The notes beneath the pieces were generated by a model. The model was not told the origin of the DNA. It saw nothing but the letters and a program-made list of their open reading frames with translations, and made no database searches. A program made the position numbers and the translations under genes. Source: Breviolum minutum Mf 1.05b.01 (taxonomy: Eukaryota > Sar > Dinophyceae > Suessiales > Symbiodiniaceae). From it: a DNA stretch of 64,000 nucleotides. This document shows, one piece after another, positions 55,192 to 64,000 of the stretch. Location: positions 104,745 through 168,744 of the forward strand of contig DF239723.1 in NCBI GenBank assembly GCA_000507305.1. Direction: 5' to 3'. The stretch's first letter is position 1; the number at the start of each line of letters is the position of its first letter.

Positions 55192-55740
55192 ATATATACC
55201 GTATATGTATCTGGGTTGGGAGGTTGCAACACAACAACCGAAAACTCCCAACGGTTGGATGTCGGTCCATGGAGTCCCCCTTGATCCCCCCACGAGAAGT
55301 TTGCCCGACCGAAGTTTTTTTGGGCGTTTCTCAACCAACCGACCGCGAAAAAACGTACCCCACCAAAACGAAATTTAAAAAAATATCTTTTGGCCTTAAG
55401 GCAAACCAATGGTTTTCATAGTCCCTGATCATAAGGCCGGCATTTTCTGGTGGTATCCGCTCATGCTCCGAGTGTTATGAAACTCGGTCGTGTTCTTGTA
55501 CTTGTACAAGTTAAGAAAAACATTGTTTTTTTTTAATGCTCTTCCGAACACTCATCGTGTTCCGATGTTTTTCAAAAACAACAAAAACTAACAGTTCGAT
55601 TTAAAAAAAACACAGGGGTCATTACACTACCAACCCAAAGAATGCACTTTTACAAGGGAGATCCCTCAAAATTGCCATATATTTGCTGCATTGTTTGATG
55701 TACCTCCAAACGGGTCCCATTTAATGACCCCTGACAACAC

Positions 55741-55785
55741 GGTCGAGATGCATCTGGTGTTGGAACCACGTTGGTAATTTCCAGC
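55741..55785 (-). CDS. TSP1-repeat gene, possible exon with VVPTPDASRP
   Basis: 45 nt, acceptor CGTCGGGAG, donor GTGTTG. Encodes LEITNVVPTPDASR plus CC for Pro, before CC. Similar to the loop preceding the third Cys. CpG-rich island among AT-rich DNA. Confidence 0.45.
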
Positions 55786-57029
55786 CTCCCGACGCGACAG
55801 CGAGCTCTCGGCAATAGTGGGGTAAAAAGGGGCCCGTATAAATGGCCCAAAATAAATGGGTAAGCCTGAAAATCAATGGTTGCAAGATGTTTCATTTCGG
55901 GGCAATTTGGGCCTATTTTCAGGTGCGAACTTTTTCAGAGAGTTCTGGGATCTAAAAGATTTCCAAGTTTTTTGAACAGCCAAGAAAAAAACTGTCAACA
56001 AAAATGCAGACAAGATCAATCTGATTGTGTTTTATTGGAGCTCTTTGCCATTTTTCCTTTCAACAAAAAAAACATATCTCCCATGTAAATAGGTGAGACG
56101 ATTTCCTCACCTACATTTCCTCCATGAATTTACCATTCATTTCCTACATGAAAGATGTCTATTTCTCCTTTCTTTACCATCAATGTGAGACGATTTCCTT
56201 TGAAAAGAATCCAGGGTTTCCCATAACCACCTGAAACCCTGTATCACCAAGGGACTTGCTACCTGTCACTTTTTGGGGTTGATTTTCCCATGTAACAAGG
56301 TCCTTATGGTGGACCCTCGAATCTGCCAGATTTTTTACAGTTCCGCGCCTTCGTTGCACCACACGAACAGAGGTACCACACGTCGCAGTACAAGCTGAGC
56401 AAAGGGAGCTTCTTCAATGGATTTTTCTGGTTCTTGTATCAGGTGGTAGGTAACATATAATCACCCAACTGGCAGTACTTACCGCTTATATACCATGCAT
56501 GTATGTATTGCCTTTCAGGGGGTTATTATAATCCCTACCACCTATGAGCAGAACCAGAATAACCCATGATTTCGTGGCGCTTTTTTTTGTTCGAGGAGTT
56601 TTCGTCCAGTTGCAGGGATGGGCCCCCACTTAGTAAGTGGTTAGTTAAGGGGATTGCAAGCCATTTATAACTAGACCAACCCTGCTTAGGGGACTTACCA
56701 ACAATGGCTCTTAAACACTTCCTAACTATTACCCTTCCTCCCATCATCATGGCTCAAGTCAAAAATGGGTGTATCTCCAATAGTAGTTCCCTTAGTTACC
56801 CTTCAAAAAGAGCCATCTTTTACTTCCATGATGATTATGGGAGAAAAAGTAAGGCTACACTCTGTAATGTCAACCCTTTCCTAGAAGTAAAACCTTACGA
56901 AGTTAGTATCAACCCCCATGATCCCTTAATAAGGCCTTATTTCTTGTGGGGGTGGTGGCATTGGGGGGGAGTGACACCCACATTTTCTTCCTGTGAAACT
57001 GTCCCCTTTAAAAAAAAGGTCCATTCATA

Positions 57030-57130
57030 TAATATGTATATATATATATATAGTATGTATAATATATATATATATGTAATATGTATATACATATGATATA
57101 TATATATATACATATGATATATATATATCG
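57030..57130. repeat. TA microsatellite
   Basis: TATATG/TATA runs; short ORFs here are artefacts. Confidence 0.9.
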
Positions 57131-57291
57131 CATTTAAAAGTCCTCTGAACAAGATCTTGAAAAAAAACAAGAACCTCAAACAAACCCCNGTGCCTTGCCT
57201 CCCACGACTACATATGATATATATATATCGCATTTAAAAGTCCTCTGAACAAGATCTTAGAAAAAAAACAAGAACCTCAAACAAACCCCAA
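57109..57291. other. Direct duplication around a single N
   Basis: About 79 bp starting CATATGATATATATATATCG occurs twice (57109-57188 and 57213-57291), separated by N (57189) and 23 bp. The copies are almost identical, so this is probably an assembly or scaffolding artefact. Confidence 0.85.
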
Positions 57292-57491
57292 AAACAAATT
57301 GTAAATGCGGTTGTAACAACTCCTATAAATGGCCTTGTTAATAGGTAACTGGGGTGAAAAAAAACCGACTGATAGGAGTTATTTCACCCCATTTATAACT
57401 GGATCCAGTAGCAAATCTGCAAACGTGACCTTTTTGGAACGGTGAGTTTACCCTTTTCTTCTAACTCAAAGGTGATTCGTCCCAGGCTCTC

Positions 57492-57568
57492 AATGTATGG
57501 TATATTTACCTTCATTTAGTCCATTTTCATGGGAAATGTAGGTAGATATACCATACATTGAGAGCCCT
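57492..57568. repeat. Hairpin family E copy
   Basis: GGCTCTCAATGTATGG to CCATACATTGAGAGCC, with a long perfect stem. Confidence 0.8.
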
Positions 57569-58498
57569 AGGTCCCTAGGTATGGTATCGATGAAATCTCG
57601 AAGAATCAACCGCGACTCACATTTCAAACCACTCTCTGAGTGAGATGGCTGGTCAACCTACTCCCGTCCTAACCTACCCATCTCAGAAACGACGGCTTCA
57701 TAGGGCCTTATTAAGGGAAACCAATAGTTAATAAGCCCTGATCATAAGGTCTTATTTGTAGGGGAGTATGTTAGAGGGGGAGGGTTAGGTTGACTAGCCA
57801 TAGTTTTTGCCAGCTGGGTTCACGGGACATCCAAGGTCTTTCCAGTCAGACCAACGACAGTAGACCTGGTGCTACTATCCGGCGAGTGCTTCCGAAAATC
57901 ATGATGCGGAGGGGGTGGATGGTGATGATTCTGATGCTGGTTGGTGCTAAGCGGTGAGAAGTGGTGACAAGTGGTGATAAGTGGTGATGGTTGATAATGC
58001 TTGGTGATAATGATGTTGATCATAACCAAATTTACTACGTAATTGTATTCCATAGTTTTCGTGTGAATATCTCAATTCAAACAACCCGATTTGAGGGCAC
58101 CCTAACAATAGAAAATACCCCAAGAAGAGCAAGCAGGCTATTTAAAAAAAACAAAATCTTCGCACAAAATCCCTAAAAAAATTGCTGAGACCTGAGCGAA
58201 TTGACGACAGGAAAAGGGACATTATTGAGATCATGTCTTCCATCAGCTCTTTCACAATTCACAACAAAGGATCATGTCAAGATAACATCTCTTTCACCTC
58301 ACCGGGTGGTTTTAAGGTTGGTGTATTTTCAATGTTGGCTTAATCTCCTTAATGGGAATCTCCTCTTTTCAATCCAGGTTGTCCTACAATAGATTTTTGT
58401 TGTCCCCAACCTGAACTCCGAACTCTCACAGATTGAACCATCAGACTCCCTCACTGCCTGATCCCTAGTCTTGCCACCAGAAACGCAGTAGTTGGGTA

Positions 58499-58647
58499 CT
58501 TGGAGGATCATCCCAGTTAGTAAGTGGTTAGTAACCCCTATTTATAAGTAATTTAGGCCATTTGGAAGGGGTCCCACAACCCTACTTACAGGACTTACTA
58601 ACCATGGTTATTATCCACTTACGTCCGTCCTGGGATGATCCTCCAAG
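58499..58647. repeat. Hairpin family D copy
   Basis: GTACTTGGAGGATCATCCC to GGGATGATCCTCCAAGTAC. Confidence 0.8.
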
Positions 58648-58815
58648 TACTCCCCCACCAGAGATGTTGGTGACTACCAGGAGGCCTTTCATTCTTAGTA
58701 TATAGATCCCTTTTTTAACGTTCACTGGCCGCCACTTTTACTGGGACCGTGAGCATCCCAAGTTCCCCCGGACCTTTTTTTTGTTCCAGAAAACCCTCTA
58801 AAGACTCTTTGCTAT

Positions 58816-58894
58816 TTCGATGTCCCAGGAAGTTGGTAAAAGGTTAGGATCAGTGGGTTATAACCCCAATAGACCTTCGAACGGGACATCCAAG
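58816..58894. repeat. Hairpin family A copy, internal deletion
   Basis: GATGTCCCAGGAAGTTGG to CGGGACATCCAAG, only 79 bp. Confidence 0.7.
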
Positions 58895-59005
58895 TATCGG
58901 AGCTGATACAGCAAAACCACCTACCCCAAGTGCTATGGCTTTGTGTTTTTTTCTCCTGTGACACCGGAAGATCATTTGTAACTTCACAGCTCTTTCACTG
59001 CCAAC

Positions 59006-59041
59006 CTCGTCATCGCAGAAGCCAGTACAGTTCATGGTCTC
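59006..59041 (-). CDS. TSP1-repeat gene, possible 36-nt exon CTGFCDDE
   Basis: Acceptor TTTTTTACCAG, donor GTTGGC. Encodes ETMNCTGFCDDE, a C-x3-C core as in TSRs. Phase 0 on both sides; partners not found. Confidence 0.45.
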
Positions 59042-59781
59042 CTGGTAAAAAAGACAAGGAGAGAAACCGTGACAAACTGTCCCGGCGAAAAGGAACGTTT
59101 GAACGGAAATGACACCTTAGATAATGCTTCATTTAACCAAGTGACTCATATGTACCCTGGAGGTCCAAAGACCATTAGATAAATAGTCGTTGGGAAAAGA
59201 CCAGTATTTTAGCAGGGATTTATTTCATCAACAATTTGAGGGGACTGTTCGTTTAATGGTCTTTGACTTCCAGGGTTTATGACTGTGTCCCCTTTTTTGA
59301 AAGAGCTCAGGGCCAAGTTTGCTTTCGTCATCTTTCAACAAAAAAAATGGGGGAGAATCTGAAGGGGTCACACCCAATGTTGAAATATGACCATCGTTTC
59401 CCTGGATGTCAAAGACCATCTTACTCAGCCAAAGGTCCATTAAATAAAAGTTTAAACTTTATTTTTCCTACTTACTAAATATGGAATCCCCAAAAGTTTA
59501 AAGGTTGGCCATTGGCTGAGTCAGCCATTTAAAAAAATCCTCCCCAGGAATTGTTGATGAAATAAATCCCTACTGAAATTTCATTGGTCTTTGACGGAAA
59601 GACCATTGAATTATAATGGCCGACTTGGACTCTCAGGGGGTTTGTTTATTTGATTTCAGGGCTTTTTTTTTAACAAATACTGTTTCTCTCATTTCTCTCA
59701 TATTTGTGTTTTAATCTCATATTTGTTTACAAATACTTTTTCCCTTTAAAAAAATCCACAACAGATTCTGCCCTTCATTTT

Positions 59782-59882
59782 CTGGTTGGTGGTTTCAACC
59801 CATTTGAAAAATATTAATCAAAATGGGATCATTTGCCCAAAGTTCGGGATGAAAAATGAACATGTTTGAAACCACCACCTAG
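59782..59882. repeat. Hairpin family C copy
   Basis: CTGGTTGGTGGTTTC to AAACCACCACCTAG. Confidence 0.8.
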
Positions 59883-60969
59883 CATTTGTGTTTTAATCTC
59901 TCCTTCCATCATTTTTGTCCCTAAAAAAGATCCACAACAGATTCTGCACTTCAGTCTTTCCCCTGCCCCCTCTTTCACCACGTACTAAATTCTTGGGACA
60001 TCCCAGTATATGCTCATGGGGAATACAGGTGAGCAACACATTTCACCCACCCGAACCTTGCAACTAACCACATAAAATCCATATAAAATCCTGACAAAGA
60101 ACCTGATTTTGATTCCGAAACTCATCTAAAACTCACCATCCAAAAAAGGCCCAGCAGAACTGCCAAGAAGATTTCATTTAAACTCCGGCCCATCCCATCC
60201 CTTTGAAGGCCTTGGCCCCTCCAGGATCGCACTTGTGACCACAATCATTCCTGGGAACAAAAAAAATCGGTACACATTCGTCGGTCGAACTCGTCCTCTT
60301 TTCGGTACATGTTGTCGATTTAAGACGTTTATTTTGGTGTTACGAATTTGCGTTTGTTTTTGCACGGCAACGAAATATGTTTGATAAAGCATATGAGCAG
60401 CATATGGCATATGGCTTGAAAACCAGGAATGTTGCCGAAGCAAAAAAAAATGGGTGCAATTTTCCACTAACTCTTTTTAGTGACAAATGAATTGGGTCTA
60501 GAAGTTTTTCGATCAAATCAAGCCAACAATAGTGGTGCTTAAGAATTTCCAAGCACTATAGACATACCTCAAAAATCCTTAGCAAAAAAATGTGCTTTTC
60601 TTGGAACTACACTCCCTTAAACCCAACACCTCGCCCCTGCAAAATGGTGGCAAAGAGACAATCCTTTCCTTTTGCTCTAAAAAAAGCAGCTGCCACCGGT
60701 GGCCATCCAGGCATCTTTTAACTCACAATTTCCTTACGGGGAAAGGATTGTCATCAGATCGGTTCATTTACCTTTGATACTTCCATGATAAAAATCAAGT
60801 ATACCAACATCAACTATCACTTTTTAGTTTATTAATACTCAGGAAGTCCAAAGACGGAACTTTGCCCGTTGGTAGGATCGAGAATCCTTTACATGCATCA
60901 TCCTAAAGACCAGCCACTTTGTTTGGTCAACTGGACTCCCAGGGAATACCTTACCCGGGTTTACCTTAC

Positions 60970-61018
60970 CTGCCGAGTGAAAAGTTTGGTGGAAAAGCAA
61001 GCTTCAGACTTCTTATAC
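60970..61018 (-). CDS. TSP1-repeat gene, 49-nt exon with FPPNFSLG
   Basis: Acceptor TATGTAACAG, donor GTAAGG. Encodes IRSLKLAFPPNFSLG: arginine strand and P-P-N-F-x2-G loop of a TSR. Phase 1 in, phase 2 out, as in 15634-15664 and 47006-47072. It is the right-most exon I could support; the gene probably continues upstream. Confidence 0.55.
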
Positions 61019-61224
61019 CTGTTACATACTCAGCGGGGTTTCACTCCATCCCCCAAAAACTGGGATTTGCATGTTTGATGCTTGGAAAACGTTTTAAAAA
61101 AGAACATTCTCCCAAATGGTGGTTTGATAGTGATGAATCCCATGGTACGATCCGTCAAAAATCACCTTAAACAAATCATTGGACCGTCTGATGGAGGGGC
61201 TTGAACCTCTATAGCAGGGGTGTA
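61019..61224. other. Flank between the last recognised exon and the second LINE
   Basis: Contains a stretch (61100-61170) repeated near 42600-42660 (CTCCCAAATGG..GGTTTGATRGTGAT). GAGGGGCTTGAACCTC at 61195-61210 is a small palindrome. No gene seen. Confidence 0.5.
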
Positions 61225-64000
61225 TTTTTTTTTTTAGCCTTGCCCTGCGCGCTGCTGCTCCGGTTTGGCAAGCTGGAGAAAAGGAAACACAGATGCGCAC
61301 GTAGGCGCCGCCACCAGGAACCCCGTTAAGCGAGGTGTTTTATTTATTAGTTGTTGGAGGGTCATTGGGTTTGTGATCTGGGGGTGGTGTGGAAAGAAGT
61401 GATTGATGGGTAGCTGTAAATAGTCTAACATGAGTGATAGCCAGTGAGGTGGAGGTCTTCCCCGGGATGATTTTTTGTTGCATTCGATTCGGTCTCTCAA
61501 AGCTGAACAAAACACAATGTGATGGAAAGGGTCGTTCGGCGGAGTAGCCAAGCATGTCAATAAAAGTTTGATTTGCCTTTGGAGAATTAGTTGGGCTGGT
61601 GTTGTGGGGCGCCCTGCTAGTTCCCAGACTGTAATATTTGAGACACGCGAAATATATGCTGCTTTCACCCCAACTACGCGGCGGAGTAACCGAAAGTAGA
61701 TACTGTTGAGTCTTCTGAAATGCTTGGGAAGCATGGTTAACGAGTCTAAGCTATAGATGAGGGTAGAGACAACAACAGACTGGAAAATACGGAGTTTGAC
61801 GCGGATGGGTAACCTGCTGTTCCAAATGGTACGAAGGCTTTTATACGCTGCTGAAGCTAGTCCAAAACGAGCTGTGAGGGCGGTATCGGTTGGTTTCTGC
61901 CATGTTATTTGAGAGCCCAAATATTTAGAACAAGTGGATGTTGGAACCGGATCCCCTGACCTAAATACTATATTGTTACCTTCCTGTCCAGGTTGGATGA
62001 GGCGCTCGCTTTTAGACATGTTCAGAATTAGTCCATATACCATAGCTTCATGTTCTAAGGCGTGCAACATTGATTCTAGCTGTGGGGTAGTGATACCAAA
62101 TAGCAAGGTGTCATCAGCATACTCGATGTCAAATATTGGCTTGCCAACTGACCAGGTGTTTGTTGGGGTGCCCGTGCGGAGTAGCCGGTTTTCTGTGTCA
62201 TGCATAAGAACTGTAAGGAGTAAAATAAATAAGTACGGACTGAGAGGACAACCCTGTCGAATCCCTGAAGAGGCCTGACCGTAGGCTTGCGTACCGTTCA
62301 TACCTACCGTTGAGAATTGAGGGTTGGTATAAAAGTCTTGTATGATTTCAATATAACCTTCGTGGAGGTTCCATCTTTTTAGCGCGGCAATAAGGGCGGA
62401 GTGGTCAATAGTGTCAAAAGCCTGTTTCCAGTCGAGAAAAAGCAAGTGGACAGGCTTGTCTAAAGCTCTAGACCAGTCTTGCAAACGCCTAACCAAGAAG
62501 AGGGGCTGCGTTGTGCTCCTTGCTGCACGGAATCCATATTGGGTGGAGCGTATTGATGAATCTAGTTCATCGGCAATGCGCTGTTGTAGAATTGACGCGT
62601 AAACTTTGTAGAGGACGGGGAGTAAGGAAATAGGTCGGTAGGAAGCAGGGTCGTGGTCTGGCCCTTTCCCTTTGTAGATAGAGACTACAATTGCAATTTT
62701 CCAGGTGTTTGGTATACTGCGCTCTTTCATGCATTGGTTTAATAGCTGTAACAACTTTGTTTCACCGAACATATCAAGCGCTATGAGCATATCAGGGGTA
62801 AGGGCGTCGTGCCCAGGTGCTTTACCTTTCTTTAGTTTTTGAATGGCGGATGTGACTTCTTCCGGGGAGATGGGGTTGAGGGGATTTGCGGGGCCCATTC
62901 GCATCGCTGGTCGTTGTTGGATATTGGAGAGCTGTTCTGAGGTGATGTTTTTAGGGGCCCATTGCACGTTTTCGTAATGATCGCGAAATGCTTCGTGTGT
63001 TTGTGACCAGGGGACTGCTTTACCGTTCTGTTGTAATCGGGTGCGGCGCTCTGTGAAGCCTTTGCGCTGCCTGCGCGCTACCTGCCACATGTTGCGATTG
63101 TTGTGGGTACTATCGCTTGCCAGCTGTTGATGGATCCACTTGAGTTTATCATGTCTAGCGGCTTTTTTGGCCTCTTTAAGTTTAGCGTTTGCTGCGGGGT
63201 CATCGATGGCAAGAAGGCTTCGGGCTGAGGTTAAGAGCTGTAGGGTGTTTGCTGAAATCCAAGGCTGCTTGGGTTTTCTACGAGCTTGGCCGAAGGCAGT
63301 GGTGGCCGAGTGTACGATAGCCGTGGTTAGTTGCGCGGCGGCGTCGTCAATGTTGCTGTGTGTTTGTGGTTGTTGCACTGCTGCGGGCTGCGCTGGGATT
63401 GGTGGTAAGCTGGGCCTGTTATATCGTCCGCCAAAGGCGGTTTGTAGTTGTTTACCTGCATCTGCTAGCCGGTCGGCTCGCTCATTGCCTTGGTTTCCGG
63501 TATGTCCCTTAACCCACTTCCAGTTTACGTGTGTTTGAGCTGTAAGTTGTTGGTGAAGGGAGCGCGCGGTTTGAACCATATTTTTGTGCCGCTTGGCTCT
63601 CCATTGTCCAGTGATGACTTTTTGGGTCCATTGACTGTCGTAAACAAAAGTGATTGAGGAGGGTAGATGTGCTTCGCTGGAGAGTAGTGAGATTGCGCTT
63701 TCAATCCACGCTGAAAGTTCACCGGTATTGTTACTGCCAACTTGGGCGCCTAGATATCCGGGGTTTGCGGCGTCGGTGATTACTGGGCCTGCGCTGTCTG
63801 TGAAGTGGTGGTGATCTGCTGTGAGGGTCCAGCCCCAGCCTGCTGGCGTGCGCGCGGAGCATTTGCCGTGTGTGCCCGAGCCATCCGTGTAGCCTGTTAC
63901 TTCAGGTTCGGTTGGAGGGGGTTCATTACTGAATGCTGGGGTCAGGGGGCTAAGCTCGGCGCGAAGCAAGGAGTTGAAATGTGAAATGCGTGGGTCGTCT
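61225..64000 (-). mobile_element. Second LINE-type retrotransposon, 3' part
   Basis: Minus-strand element entering from the right edge and ending in an 11-base poly(A) (61235-61225). Clearly GC-richer than the flanking introns, as for a recent insertion. Its endonuclease must be beyond the window. Confidence 0.85.
61234..64000 (-). CDS. LINE ORF2: RNase H followed by reverse transcriptase (partial)
   Basis: Open from the right edge to TAA 61236-61234, at least 922 codons. Numbering from the TTG at 63969, which is not a likely start, an RNase H domain spans about 24-172 with all four acidic residues: TDGS (D29), TGEL (E84), YDSQ (D111) and ERAD (D166), plus H156 of GHTG. The reverse transcriptase follows with YRPISLLPVLYK, FLDWKQAFDTIDH, GIRQGCPLSPYLF and the catalytic YADD. 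A Cys/His-containing C-terminal region follows (IECNKKSSRGRPPPHW). In the classic RNase H-bearing LINE clades (I, Tad, R1-related) RNase H comes after the reverse transcriptase; here it comes before. No stop or frameshift is seen, so it may be active. Confidence 0.9.
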   Translation of the reverse strand, partial: DDPRISHFNSLLRAELSPLTPAFSNEPPPTEPEVTGYTDGSGTHGKCSARTPAGWGWTLTADHHHFTDSAGPVITDAANPGYLGAQVGSNNTGELSAWIESAISLLSSEAHLPSSITFVYDSQWTQKVITGQWRAKRHKNMVQTARSLHQQLTAQTHVNWKWVKGHTGNQGNERADRLADAGKQLQTAFGGRYNRPSLPPIPAQPAAVQQPQTHSNIDDAAAQLTTAIVHSATTAFGQARRKPKQPWISANTLQLLTSARSLLAIDDPAANAKLKEAKKAARHDKLKWIHQQLASDSTHNNRNMWQVARRQRKGFTERRTRLQQNGKAVPWSQTHEAFRDHYENVQWAPKNITSEQLSNIQQRPAMRMGPANPLNPISPEEVTSAIQKLKKGKAPGHDALTPDMLIALDMFGETKLLQLLNQCMKERSIPNTWKIAIVVSIYKGKGPDHDPASYRPISLLPVLYKVYASILQQRIADELDSSIRSTQYGFRAARSTTQPLFLVRRLQDWSRALDKPVHLLFLDWKQAFDTIDHSALIAALKRWNLHEGYIEIIQDFYTNPQFSTVGMNGTQAYGQASSGIRQGCPLSPYLFILLLTVLMHDTENRLLRTGTPTNTWSVGKPIFDIEYADDTLLFGITTPQLESMLHALEHEAMVYGLILNMSKSERLIQPGQEGNNIVFRSGDPVPTSTCSKYLGSQITWQKPTDTALTARFGLASAAYKSLRTIWNSRLPIRVKLRIFQSVVVSTLIYSLDSLTMLPKHFRRLNSIYFRLLRRVVGVKAAYISRVSNITVWELAGRPTTPAQLILQRQIKLLLTCLATPPNDPFHHIVFCSALRDRIECNKKSSRGRPPPHWLSLMLDYLQLPINHFFPHHPQITNPMTLQQLINKTPRLTGFLVAAPTCASVFPFLQLAKPEQQRAGQG

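Noticed and set aside
61190..61222. tRNA-like T-arm (GGTTCAAGCCCC on the minus strand) next to the LINE end
   Set aside because: The stem does not form a proper 5-bp T-arm and no D or anticodon arm could be placed.
1..64000. CRISPR arrays, rRNA genes, bacterial-type operons, spliced-leader gene
   Set aside because: No such signals noticed; the tandem repeat at 48029-48322 has no unique spacers and is not CRISPR.

Overview
The window looks like nuclear DNA of a core dinoflagellate. Three signs point there: a LINE-type retrotransposon whose ORF1 carries a complete C5 cytosine methyltransferase, a host gene whose introns seem to use GT, GC and GA donors, and long AT-rich introns packed with short hairpin elements. 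A Suessiales-type genome (Polarella or Symbiodiniaceae) is my guess; the species is not determined.

Layout. (1) 1-6116, minus strand: 5' part of a LINE, with ORF1 (methyltransferase, ubiquitin-like fold, C-terminal coiled coil reached through a possible -1 frameshift) followed by the start of ORF2 (APE endonuclease), cut by the left window edge. (2) 6117-9550: non-coding DNA with hairpin repeats. (3) 9551 to at least 61018, minus strand: many tiny exons, none visible as a long ORF, which encode a tandem thrombospondin type 1 (TSP1/TSR) repeat protein. Splice sites and reading phase agree from exon to exon for long runs, most clearly from 16912 down to a stop codon at 9551. Exons are about 22-107 nt and introns mostly 0.4-3 kb, so coding DNA is only about 3-4% of the region. 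The 5' end lies beyond what I could follow. (4) The introns hold at least a dozen families of 80-160 bp near-perfect hairpins (families A-L and Q here), often nested in one another. One family (B) shows exact 4-bp target-site duplications in all eight copies. (5) 50902-51240, minus strand: an isolated reading frame resembling RepB-type archaeo-eukaryotic primases, lying in one of the introns. (6) 61225-64000, minus strand: 3' part of a second LINE with RNase H placed before the reverse transcriptase, ending in a poly(A) tract that begins inside the stop codon.

How it fits together: two LINEs in the same orientation flank one very long host gene. That gene would encode a secreted or surface protein of many TSR modules, a fold used for adhesion in alveolates. 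Its introns have been a landing ground for non-autonomous elements. An assembly gap (14487-15269) and a single N beside a duplicated block (57189) mark weak spots in the assembly. All exon calls come from reading by eye; transcript data would settle them.
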